Shown here: positions 24,421 to 38,284 of the stretch, in pieces
Numbering within the stretch: position 1 is the stretch's first letter
Layout of the letters: each line of letters opens with the position of its first letter
Assembly: GCA_029706075.1 (NCBI GenBank)
Contig: JAINUG010000037.1
Coordinates: forward strand, 309,501-373,500
Reading direction: 5' to 3'
From: Aldrovandia affinis
Lineage: Eukaryota; Chordata; Actinopteri; Notacanthiformes; Halosauridae
DNA length: 64,000 nucleotides
Position numbers and translations under genes: made by a program
The notes under the pieces: generated by a model
Seen by the model: the letters and a program-made list of their open reading frames with translations, nothing else
Database searches by the model: none
What the model was told of the DNA's origin: nothing

Positions 24421-24965
24421 TTTTTTTTTTCATATGCATCTCGTGAGCCACCTCACTCACCCCCATGACCCACTGTGAATGTCACTGGCTTGTGGGTGAG
24501 TGCATGAGTGGAGTGACAAGCACTTCACCCGCAGTGCTCCTTTTGTAGGGTGCTGGTGTCATTTTTATTTAAACATATTCAACATTTTAAAAACACTCTA
24601 AAGTCCACTTTCAATGGCTTTTATCAGTTTTGATAATGGAAAAGATTGGAGCATTTTATAATTGATTTTCACTTAGCTACTCAAGACCTTTATCCAGTAC
24701 TGATTTAGGCTTTTGTCAATGGCTAATATTAGAAAAATAATTGTATAAAAGTCTCAAACACGCAATGTGTAGACTATTACATGTATATTTCCGAACTGAA
24801 GACTTTTTTTAACTGACATTTTTCTACCTAACATTCAAAATAGCATTGTAACATTTAATTTTTTTTTCTGTTAAGTGGACTTGATTTACAGTGGTCTGCC
24901 GATCACTAAAGACACAGAAAGTATCTCACTAATGTAATGAAGGCAAACATGTTTAATACAATGCA

Positions 24966-24971
24966 TTTATT
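24966..24971 (-). terminator. Candidate alpha-tubulin polyadenylation signal
   Basis: TTTATT on the + strand is AATAAA on the gene strand, about 136 bases after the tubulin stop codon. This gives a short 3' UTR, usual for tubulins. Confidence 0.6.
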
Positions 24972-25106
24972 GCAACAGCAGTGCTCAAATCTACAGGAAA
25001 ATGTATTGCTGGAACGCAGGAAAAACATTTTAATTGCAGAACCTAGCATAGAAACCTAGCATGTTGGTATGTTTTTAAATGTATTCAAGGTTCTAGGACG
25101 CAGCTC

Positions 25107-27877
<2,771 letters not shown>

Positions 27878-27930
27878 GTTGATACAATGAATAATGCTCA
27901 AACGGGGATATTAATATGTAAGAGTCTCTT

Positions 27931-28124
27931 GCGTATTTAATGGTCGACGCGATTTAGCACTGCTAGGTCAGCTAAAGACGTTCTTGTGACTGAAAGGCGG
28001 CGGTTTGGTTTTTCGTTATGTATTCAGAACTGCAAGAATGGCCATCTATCATTGGTTGATTTCAATTTTAAATTGCGCTCATCACTTCCAAAGGTTCTAA
28101 AGTCAAATGCGGTCCTCTTATTGG
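27931..28124 (-). promoter_or_regulatory. Probable alpha-tubulin core promoter
   Basis: On the gene strand, two CCAAT boxes (ATTGG on + at 28120-28124 and 28051-28055) precede a TATA-like TTAAATAC (27932-27940), about 55-65 bases upstream of the ATG. The spacing fits a short 5' UTR. This is inference from motifs. Confidence 0.45.
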
Positions 28125-28177
28125 TTAATATTTAATATGCGTCGTTGTAAAGCGTGATATTTAGCTTGTCATTAGGG

Positions 28178-28538
28178 CAGAGGCGTAGCGTGGGGGGTGC
28201 CACCGGTGCGGTCGCACCGGGCGCAAAATTCCGAGGGGCGCAAAATTTCAGAAGAAGAAAAAAAACACAGTTAGGGCAGCGGTTCCCAACCTTTTTTGCA
28301 CCACGGGCCGGTTTCATGCACCAGGCGCAAAATTCCGAGGGGCGCACATTTTTTTCCCCCCATGCACCCCGGTCCGCCGGTCCGTGGAAAAATGGTCTTG
28401 CATGAAACCGGTCCGTGGTGCAAAAAAGGTTGGGGACCGCTGCCCTAACTGGTGGAAGGGACTCAGGGAGTGCTAACGGTTCACGGATTACCGTTACGTG
28501 CCTCGCCCCGGGCGCTGGCAACCCACGCTACGCCACTG
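28178..28538. mobile_element. hAT miniature element (outer) with 8-bp target duplication
   Basis: The ends are CAGAGGCGTAGCGTGGG and the inverted partner CCCACGCTACGCCACTG. The flanks CATTAGGG (28170-28177) and CATTAGGC (28539-28546) form an 8-bp target duplication with one mismatch, as expected for hAT. It has no coding capacity. A second palindromic element is nested inside (28268-28451). Confidence 0.85.
28268..28451. mobile_element. Palindromic hAT-like element nested in the outer MITE
   Basis: The terminal inverted repeats run CAGTTAGGGCAGCGGTTCCC on the left and the complement on the right, continuing to about 45 bases through a gcaccacgggccggtttcat-type segment. The left arm holds TTCCGAGGGGCGCA (28333-28346), which also occurs in the outer element (28229-28242). 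No clear 8-bp duplication is seen for this inner element. Confidence 0.7.
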
Positions 28539-28559
28539 CATTAGGCAACGTATTTTATA

Positions 28560-29640
28560 TTAATAGGAATATAACTTTAAGTAATATATTATAGTAATAA
28601 TTTCAATATGCGATTTAGTTTTGAAATTACGTTAGTCACTTAGCTGGACGGACCTGGTTCCATCTGAATCTGAAGTGCTTGAAAACTAGCCGGCTAAGAT
28701 GGCAAAACAAAGACCTGTTTGACAAGTGATTCTTTTGAATGATAATGATTTTACAGATTTTTTTAAATAAATATAAATTAATAGTTGGAACTGTTGATCA
28801 GATTGAATTAATTTAAGTCTCACATGCATTATCATTGTCAGGAGCAAGCATATGTTCCCCAGTAGAGGGCAATATATGTATTTCCGAAATTGTACGCAAA
28901 ATATGTATTTTCCACAAGTGTCTTCTACAACACCAGCACGTGTCAGGGCCTTATGATTATTGGGCATTCATAAATATTGATGTATATTATTTATTAACAT
29001 GTGGAATTTGATATACAGTGCTCCCTCTGGTTCCTTCCCTCCACATCTTGTTGTGAACAATGAATATTTCTTAGTGATAAGTATGCAATAAATAACAGCT
29101 GCATGCATTTTATTATTTAAAAATAATAAGAAACATCAAGAATTTCAGAATGTTCCATATACTGTGGCCTAAAACAGTGTCAGATGTAAGGCAGTACATT
29201 TTATTCTTTATAGATTGTTCCAAGTGAGGATAATTGGTTTACAAATACATAAGGAAACATTTCTTTTCCAGTTTAATTGTGTCAGTAATGGTTGCACTAA
29301 TTTATTGACGCAATTTCAATTGTAATTATCTCTTCCTCAAAATATCACACTCAAATGTTTAGTGGAAGAAAAGTCACTAGGCGGACTGAGTCCGGAGTCA
29401 AAAACCGATAAATTATTGACATTTTGCAAATTTTACATGCATTGCACTGGTTTTTTCAGGCGCAAATGTAAAGACGGGTTCCGAGGGGCGCATTATTATA
29501 ATAAAACCACTTTTTCTGGGCACCCCCCAACCACTCATTTACATATTTGTGACTTAACCGCTGCTTTGAGTAGCTGAATTTAAGATAAGGTGGAAACAGA
29601 GGTAGACAAATAAACGTCATGCGTTAAATGTGAAGTAAAG
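28560..29640. other. AT-rich spacer between alpha-tubulin promoter and MPHOSPH10 3' end
   Basis: No gene is recognised. A third copy of TTCCGAGGGGCGCA at 29479-29492, in a gcgcaaatgtaaagacggg context, suggests a decayed relative of the nested hAT elements near 28.2-28.5 kb. Confidence 0.4.
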
Positions 29641-29647
29641 TACTCAC

Positions 29648-29653
29648 TTTATT
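29648..29653 (-). terminator. MPHOSPH10: Candidate MPHOSPH10 polyadenylation signal
   Basis: TTTATT on + gives AATAAA on the gene strand, about 106 bases after the stop codon at 29759-29761. Another TTTATT-like site lies near 29677. Confidence 0.55.
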
Positions 29654-29758
29654 GTGAAAGGACTAATTTTATTGCAAATGACAACAATGGGAATGCACAG
29701 GTAAATACATCATTCTAAAAAGGCTGTACAAATAATATATTGCAACACCAGTCCAATG

Positions 29759-32700
29759 TTACAATTTCAGTTTGGTGGCAGACAGTTGTTTCTGCTTCTT
29801 CTTCTTGGCACTCTGGTCCTTGACTCCTTTGATCTGACTCTTCACTTGGTCTTGCAGTTGGGAGAAGAAGGCTTTGGAGGAGCGAAGGGCCTTGTTCTTC
29901 CCCTCATCCTGTTTCAGAAGAAGACAGACAGACAGAGTGAGCCACATGCCTGGGGATGCCAACCTGTCTGCTACTGCCCTGAGGTTGACAGCGATCAAAT
30001 GCACGACTGCAAACTCCAGGTGGGTGAGTGTTCAAGGTATTGAGATTGCATGATTAAACAGACTGGTTAACACAGAAAAGCTGAAGATAATATGATAATG
30101 AATTTCAAGGCAATTCATGGACCTTACTTTATTAATATATAGGAATTAAAATAATGCAATGAAATGCACTCATATAAACTACAGAAAGCACACACCAAAA
30201 TGTGTGAAGATAAGAGTAGAGCCATATCTGTGGCAGGCATCCATCCAGAGAACGGATCACTTCCACAGAATGACACACAGATGGGGCTGTCCCAAAGAGC
30301 TGTCGATGGCCACAATGCTGTCTCTCTTGATTGACGGTCTCCGATAAAGTCACGAAATCGGAGGTGGGATCCGTGCAATCTAAAGACCTGCTTGTGAATC
30401 ATCCCATTTGGAGGACATTCTGTAGTACTGTTCCAGCTAAACCATACATACATCACCACTGCTGCTACAGTTTACATTTACAAAATAAACTCTTTCTGCC
30501 AAGATCCAATCTTGTGCCTACTGGCACAATTTCTCAGCTTCAGATGACAAGTGTCGTCTGGGGAGACGCACTACTGATGCACATCTCTTCACTATTACAT
30601 GAATAAGTATGATGCATGTCTCGTTGCCAAATCCTTCTACACCAAACAACATTTTGTCATGGTATTGGTAGTATCACTTATGTTATTGTTTGTATGTAGG
30701 GTTCTAAGTTTGCTAAATTAACCAACATTAAGTGCTTCAATGATGTTACATGTACACAGTCTCAGGTCTAAGTGTTGTTGTAGACAGGCCTATATCACTG
30801 TTGCTCACATAAGTCACGTGGATGCACTTCTGTTCTCTCGCATTGTAAATCACTCTGGATAAGAGCGTCTGCTAAATTAATGTAATGTATCATATTCTAA
30901 ACATAAAATCGATCCAGAACAAGGCTTAAAATGATCATTCACAAACGGTGACATTTCAAGTTACGGAGGAGCTGTGAATCTATCCTCTGGTGTCCAAAGA
31001 GAAGATTTATGGTTTGTTGGCACAGATAGCCTGGCTGTGTTTCATGTCCCAAGTAAATGGTTGCCAAATAATGTATGATACTGAAAAGATATAAAAATGC
31101 TTCACATAACTTGATATGAATATTCAGATTTAAGGGTAAGTGTACAGCTCTGTATGCTTAGTGAATGACTGTCCACATATAAACAAAGTGTACCTTAAGT
31201 ATGGTAGCTTTTCCTCCTTTTGTGACTTTCTTAAGGTTCTCTGCTAGCTCTGCTTTCGTTGCCTTTTTGCCCTCTCCCGCATTTTTGGCCTCTCGCAGTT
31301 TCTGCCTCCTCTCCTTCTCCTGGAGCTTCAGGCGCTTCACCATCTTCTTCTTGCGCCTCTCGCGCTTCTTGTCGGTCGTTGTCTTCTCCGAGTCGCCCAG
31401 GATGTCCCCGGCCCGGTTCTTTTCCTGAGAGAGGGAGGACACTCGTCAATTTCATGTCTCACCACACACAGAGGCTGCATCTTAATAGTAGAAGTCAGCA
31501 GGATTCAAATCGCTCATTTCTCCTGGGCCTTGACCAGTTGAAAGGAATCGGGCCTGCCGATTCAGGAATTGGGGGGGGATCGTGGGCTCAGGTGTGAAGT
31601 GACTCACCTTGACCTCCTCTGGCGCCAATAGAGTGGCATTACTGGCACTGACTGGAGCCACCTCTTCCATGGAAATGGATGGCAGATTGGAGACAACCTT
31701 CACTTCAGGCACCGGCTGCTCAGCGCAGAATAGAACAGGGGAGATTAAGGTTTGTCTCATTAGGATTATTGTGCATCTGTCTACCCAATATCTCTTATCA
31801 CAATTTGGTAATACTAAAAATAGGTGTCATATGAAAAACCTACCTGCTTGTAATATTGCAGGGTACAATTGCTGATTATTTGAAGGACATTTATTGTAGG
31901 TTTCTACCTAGTTTACAATTTTTTGAGGACTCTACATATCCACATAAATGTACAGTATGGCCTATAAATGTGGCCTTGTAGAACGGTTTTAACATGTAAG
32001 CATATCTGTTTCAGTTTCATATTCCCTGATAATAAATCACCCATAGTTCCCTTTACTTATTGTATGAACCATGCCCATAAAAAGGGACTACATTTGCATG
32101 ATATATAAAACCCAAATTATTGTTACTTTGTTGTTGCAGTTTATGCATTACACAATCAATAGCCCAATAACATTGTTGAATTTTGGCTGAAGCACCTTGT
32201 CCAAGGTTGCACAGGCAGCGTAACCCCAGGGTATTTAAAACCGTGGTCCAAAGCTCCACAGACCTGTGCTTCAGCTATTGTTTCACACTGCTGCCCATTA
32301 CACGTCTACTTGTTTATGTATTGTATTAGGCTTAGGCATTATTTTCTGCATTGATTGCTTTATTGCTACCTTTGAATTGTGGCTACAGATTTACCTACAG
32401 GGTCCTAGTTTAACTATGTGGTTGCTCCTAGCACCTAGGAACTGTACTTCCCACTAGGGTGGCTTTCAGCTAAACTGTTCCTGACTACAGTTAACACTTT
32501 GTTGTACATCGCTCTGGATAGGAGCATCTGCCAGATGCCTGTAATGTAATGTAATGTAATAATAACAGTGTGCCAAAACTGAGGCATTATCAAAATTAAA
32601 GTATAATGGACAGTAACAATGCAGAAGCAAACCAACTCACGGGTTTGGGTGTGAAGTGGAAATTGGAAAGTGCATCCAGTTTGAGGAAAAGGGAATCCAT

Positions 32701-33567
32701 GAGCTTCTGAATCTCCACATGGGCAGGGTTTTCTTCCTTTTCAGTTTTTTGCTGAAATGTACAAAAAACATGTGAACTAATACAATAAAAATACAATACA
32801 AATTACAGAAGAACCAGCAGAGGCCTAAAAGCATCATCAACCAGTGCGCTGATTCAGGTGGTTAATTGCACTGTAGTAGACAGGACTGGGGCATTCACTT
32901 AAGTTACGCACACCTGCAATCCAGCTGCATGCAAAATATCACTGCAGTGTAGAATTTATTGTGACCGATTGTGAACGGTTGCATAATTGGCTGTGAACGG
33001 CTCGACTCTCTGCCGGACCTGCCATGAATCCCATAGCCACGTATAAATAGCGGATACACCTAATTCAATTCTGACTCATTGTTGACACTTTCTCATATTC
33101 CTGTGTGCAACCAGGGGGGAAATTGAAAAACTGACAGCGACCACATTTTAGGAAGCGAGATGAATATACTGGAAAGATTAGAATACATGGTACAATAACG
33201 TAACCACCCAAAATTTCTTTCACATGTTTAAACAGCATTTTAAAACAAACTAGACCACAAAAACATTATTTACACTCACAAAACACACACACACATATAT
33301 ATATATACACACAGTGGGTATAATAAGTATTTACCCCGTTTGGCGTTTTTCACATTTTATTTCCATACTTGATGGAATCAAAATTGATGTAATTGGGATT
33401 TCTTGTGATTAATTAAGAAAAAGCTGCAGAGTTGTTGTTTTTTATTATTTGACATGAGTATTTTGTGTTGATCAGTGGCAAGAAATCCCAATTAAATCCA
33501 TTTTGATTCCATGAAGTAAGAAAATAAAATGTGAAAAACACCAAAGGGGTGAATAATTATTATACCC

Positions 33568-33608
<41 letters not shown>

Positions 33609-36600
33609 ATATATATATATGATTATCATTGCTTTTTATATATACACATATATACAGTACATAATTACAACCCCATTCAACAGAAACACTGGAGCTAGTG
33701 TGCAACCAAACTAAACCCTGCATTTAAAGAACGCAGCCGCGCAACCGAACCGCACGCGTACGTGGAATGGTAGTGCAGCGAGCGGCTGAACAGCAGCGAG
33801 GTTACCTGTGTCTGTTTGAGGTACTCTTGCTCATACACCTCCGCGAGACTCAGCTTGCTCTTCTCGTGGTCCAGGGTCAGCCTCTTCTTGTACTCAAACA
33901 CCTCCTCCTTGGGCTTCTCCTTGCGCACCACGTCGTCCCAGGCCTCCAGGAAAGATCAAACGCAAACTAAGCCTTCAAATGTCTCAAAAATGTAGAATGC
34001 GTAGCACACTGGCTGCATTGCCTACTCTTTTTTTCCATGGTAAGGGCACAGAACCAAGGACAATTTAGACAAGACAAGACCCAAGACAATTTCAGCACGA
34101 CATGCTGCTCAAGTTAAAAATATGGAATGCTATTAAGTGGTTCAAACAGATCCTGCCAGCAGACACAGTGGAATCAGAGTGCAAAGCTAGAAACAATCAC
34201 TTTATACACAGTTTGGGGAGACCCAGGATATCTTGACACCGACCTGGTCCCTGATTCTTTGTTTGATGACATCTTCCAGCGCTAATGTGGTCTCTTCTGT
34301 CATGGCAGGGGCTAAGGAAGACAAGGGTGCAGTGATTACAACAGCATAATTCATATAAAGCTTTTTCAGATGTGAAACTACTTATACAACCAGTGCATTG
34401 AGATAGTTATCGCATTATACATTATTTATTGTTCTTATCATTATTACTATACATGTGCTTTTGTGTGTATGAATATAGGCATGTCTGCATATTGTTCATG
34501 TTTTATATTTTATTGATGGAACTTGGATACCACCACCTTGGGATTGGGAGGGATGGGACGAGGGCTTTTATTTTTTATTTTGTTTTATTTTATTTTGGGG
34601 AGGGGAGAGGGAAATCTGTAAGAAGTGCATCCTGTGTGTACATCTTTTATACATTTTACAATAAAACTATCGTTCACAAAAAAACTGCATAATTCATGAC
34701 AGCTCCGACAGCACACATCCACCACAGGTGTCAGTAGCAGTTCCAATGGCCCACATCACAATAGTCCACCCCGCAAAAAGCAGTGAACACCAAGAGAGCA
34801 GCAGGGAAAACCCACCCATCCTGGCGGTCTGGTCGAACGAAACATCCTCCTCCAGCAGGCTGTTCTCTGGACGCGTCTGGCCGGATACTTCCCCCATCAG
34901 CTGCCACGGTTTGTCCCCCAGCGCAGCCTTCTCTAGCTGCTGGATTTTCTCAGTCATCTGTGTATTCCAGACAAAGTAATAAGGAGAATGTACACCTTGT
35001 TAACACAGTGCGTTTACACAACTGCTTTGAGGATTTTGTGATTTTGTTACAGGAGGCATGTGATAACTACTATCATATATAATATATGCCATTTAGCAGA
35101 CGCTTTTATCCAAAGCAACTCACAGTAGTTAATGCATACATTTTTCAGTATATGTGGCCCCAGTGGGAATCGAACCCACAACCTAAGCTTTGCCAACGCC
35201 ATGCTCTACCTACTGAGCCACACAGAACCACATATATACTTAGTGTGAAAGTAGTTCAATTTTGAGCAGCATAAGATCAATACAATTAGTAAATTGATTA
35301 GTGAATGATTGACAAGTTTTTAATTTTCCTAAGTAAGTATTTTCAAGTCAATTATTTGGTCCATAGTGAGCAATGGCATACAAGGAATGAAACCAAGATA
35401 AATTAGTTGCGCCCTAAATGGTTATTTACAATGACAGCCCCTATAATCCACTCCTTTTATGAGGCAAATATTACATAAAGGCCTTGTTATATTGCCACCC
35501 AGGTGAACTGGTACTGAATACCTTTTCCTGTCTTTTCTCAAAGGATGACTTGGTCTCTGGCATCTCAGCACTCTTTCCGCCAAAGATATCGTTCATTTCC
35601 TCTCCCTCACTGTCATCAGACAGGTCAAAGGTCACCTTCTTCAAGGCTTGCTTGGCTTTCTGGCTCTCCTCATCCTCTTCAATGTCTTCTCTGCAAAGGC
35701 AAAGATCACCGTAATAACAGGTCAACATCATCTCATCTGAATCTGTAAACTTCAGAAATGGAAATAACACTGCTATGCATAGTGACTTGAGTCAGTCCAG
35801 GTCTTGCCATAAGCAGGTTAGAATACCACCCACAGGCAGTTTCCTCTCAGAGCACAGACCTGCTTCTAGTGAAAGCCTAGACTGGCTCAAACTGTTATGC
35901 ATTAGGAGTGTCGTTTCCAAACCTGAAATGCATTTTGATGTTGGCTGCTTGTGACACAAGCAAAAAATCTTGAATGAACTCAGTTAGATTCAGTTAGAAC
36001 AATTGCACAGCAGGTTACATGCAAAATTATTCTAGTGGAAACCAATTTTTACTTTTAAATCACTTAAATATTACATCGTTGAGACACAAAGTACAACATC
36101 CCTCAAAAGATAAAAAGCCCTTACTCCTCATCTTCATCCAGGTCATCCTCGTCCTCCTCCTCCTCCTTCTCAGCCTCATCCTGCATTTCAGCTTCCCTTT
36201 CCCCATCTCCTTCAGACCCAAAATCATCTTCATCCTCGTCAAGGTCCCTTGGAGGCAACCCTCCTTCCACTGGATCAAAGAAGTCTTTGTACTTCAAGTT
36301 TCTGGAACTTTTCTGTGACTGAAATAGCAAAGTTTGACATTAACCTGACATTAATTGGTTTTACCTGCCATTTAAAATGAGTAAATGTTCATTAGAGGGA
36401 TTAGAATGCAAGTGGACAAATTTAAATGGAAACCATAGTTATACCTTCATATTTTCCTGTTTCTTTGACCCTAACGCCTCCTCCAGGTCCAGCTCGTCCT
36501 CCTCATCTGATGGCAAGTCCTGGAAGTAGTCCACTTCACTGTCGCCCTCGTCATCCTTCCCTTCGTTTTTCTCCACCTGCTCCAGGAAGGCCTCCATCTC

Positions 36601-37799
36601 AGAAAGCTTGAAGAACCGGTCATCCACTTCTGACTCAGGCCCAGTCTGCCTTTGGGTTTTGAGCTTGGCCTGCTTCTGCTGCTTGGTCTGCTTCTGCTGC
36701 TTGGTCCGGTTCTCCAGTTCATCCACATCAAAGTCCACATCCGAGTCTTCATCTGTGAATTTCTCTGCCGCATCATCTGAAGATTTTGAGGGCTTGGGTT
36801 TCTTTTCATCTTCCCCATCCTCATTTTCATCCTCCATATCATCCCCACTCCTATCGCTGTCTTGTTCATCCTCTACTTCATCCTTACTCGCATTCTCTTC
36901 CTCTTCCTCCTCCTCCTCAACCTCCTCCTTAAGACTGACTGTCTCATCTGTGACAACCCGGTTCACGGCAGCCTGAAAGTGTTTCAGCGCTGGACTATTC
37001 TGAAGCTCCAGCTCCTGCCAGATCTGCTCCTCATCAAAGTTCTCAACCACCAGCTGCTCTAGAGGGCTTCCCCGTGTGCCCTCGGGCTCATGCGCCTTGT
37101 GCAAATCGTACAGTCTCTTTGTGAGGGTGGTGAAGTCCGCCGCCAGCCCATTCTGGAGACTAGCATTTAGAACACAACACAAACAGGTTTAGTTTCCACG
37201 ACAATGCTCTTTGATATCAAATCCCAAACTGTAGAGCAGGGAGCCACTGGTGACAAGTGAAAAGATGGTATCCCCTTTTCATAGTCATTCACAGTAATCA
37301 ATCTCATAAAATGCATTCCCTTATTTGGCAGGAAAAGATTTGGAACCCTTGCCTACACATCGTCCATCACAGCATCGACAAAACTAGTAGTAGTATCTAG
37401 CAAGCAACAAGCAGTCCACATGATTTAAGTCCACATAACTAGATCGCGAAAACAGCCACCCATGTATTACCAGGCTAAGTGTTTCAAACAGCTACAGTAG
37501 GTCTACACGTAAAGCGCATATACACCGATACCATTCAGGCTAGATAATGGACATGATCATTCATGGCTCAGTGTTCTTGTACGCACACATACATGCATAC
37601 ATACTCCAGCAATGCTAGTTGCTAGCTAGCTAGCCACCTATCGATCTACTGTAATGCGTAATCTAGCAAGTGAAAATATGGCATAATTATACTTAATTCA
37701 AAGTTGACCTTACCTAAGAAATTTATCCGGATGTGCAGTGTCATTGTTTAAAAGCTTCAAACAGCTTTCAAGCGTCTTTTTCGTGTCCTCGTCAGCCAT
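29759..37799 (-). CDS. MPHOSPH10: U3 snoRNP protein MPP10 (M-phase phosphoprotein 10), complete, 11 coding exons
   Basis: MPP10 is a nucleolar component of the U3 snoRNP/SSU processome, bound to IMP3 and IMP4, and needed for 18S rRNA processing. Coding exons: 37799-37714, 37159-36445, 36318-36125, 35690-35522, 34957-34816, 34311-34244, 33943-33806, 32751-32641, 31715-31608, 31424-31194, 29908-29759. They join in phase to 703 residues (human 681). The N-terminal half has long acidic Glu/Asp tracts and coiled-coil-like KQQKQ repeats. The C-terminal half holds the conserved blocks [84 protein letters not shown] and [18 protein letters not shown], then a Lys/Arg-rich nuclear-type segment [11 protein letters not shown]. 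The exon 3 donor splits a Glu codon (GA|GTAAGG) and is rejoined in phase. The start has A at -3 and G at +4. Confidence 0.96.
30840..30890 (+). repeat. Shared SINE/LINE tail fragment
   Basis: CACTCTGGATAAGAGCGTCT followed by TAATGTAATGTA; only the tail is recognisable. It lies in the last MPHOSPH10 intron. Confidence 0.6.
32140..32562 (+). repeat. Dispersed element ending in the shared tail
   Basis: The 3' end reads ATCGCTCTGGATAGGAGCAT and then four GTAAT units. The upstream part (AAGCACCTTGTCCAAGGTTG, then ACTGCTGCCC) resembles an old SINE/LINE body, but the 5' border is not clear. Confidence 0.45.
33280..33620. mobile_element. Tc1-like MITE with mirrored microsatellite flanks
   Basis: The inverted repeats start CACAGTGGGTATAATAAGTA on the left and end with the complement TATACCCACTGTG near 33573. 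The pairing continues inward through the ttttcacattttatttccat-type segment. Outside the ends, (CA)n(TA)n on the left (33283-33310) mirrors a long (TG)n then CATATATATATATG on the right (33571-33621), so the palindromic layout extends beyond the element. No transposase is present. It lies in an MPHOSPH10 intron. Confidence 0.75.
35079..35233 (-). mobile_element. tRNA-derived SINE (family B) in an MPHOSPH10 intron
   Basis: Inverted copy with the tail complement TTTATCCAAAGCAACTCACA, TTTTTCAGTATATGTGGCCC, B-box complement GGAATCGAACCCACAACC and A-box end CTGAGCCACACAGAACCA. It is full length and in the same orientation as the host gene. Confidence 0.85.
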
Positions 37800-38284
37800 G
37801 GTTTCTTGCACATGGGAACAGATGTGCCTCTTGAAAACATGCTCACCGGGAAACAAACGTACGTTTCTACATTAATTCGGTTAGAACTTTGTCTCAAAAC
37901 ACATTGGTTCCGGAATAATACAAATAATGATATTTATCTTGTCATTCGCGTGAGTAGCTTGCCACGAAACACTGTTTAACGATTCTAGATTAGATATTGA
38001 ATGACTGTTTTATTACCAAATTAATCTGAAATGGGTGTCAATTATTCTGAAATGTTACTGTACGCCAGGGGCGTACATATTCTATGAAATGCAATAATGA
38101 ATGAATGAATGAAACATTAAATGAAAGAAAAACAAAACATGTTTTGTTTATACCTTATACCATATACCTTCTCATACACGAAATATAGTGTTTTTTTACT
38201 TTTTAAACTTATTTACTTTCTTTGGAAATGTTTCTATAACAGCAGCTCTTCAAATAAAGTTTCGCAAATTTGAAAGAAAGAAAG
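37800..38284. promoter_or_regulatory. Divergent promoter region of MPHOSPH10 and MCEE
   Basis: Only 485 bases separate the two start codons. An inverted CCAAT (ATTGG 37903-37907) abuts the palindromic ETS site TTCCGGAA (37908-37915), about 110 bases upstream of the MPHOSPH10 ATG. There is no TATA box in a good position. The MCEE side is AT-rich with short tandem ATGA units (38097-38112). ETS/CCAAT-driven divergent promoters are common for housekeeping pairs. The motif reading is direct; function is inferred. Confidence 0.6.

Noticed and set aside
36608-36976. Ser/Phe-rich + strand ORF
   Set aside because: It is the antisense shadow of the acidic Glu/Asp tract of MPHOSPH10.
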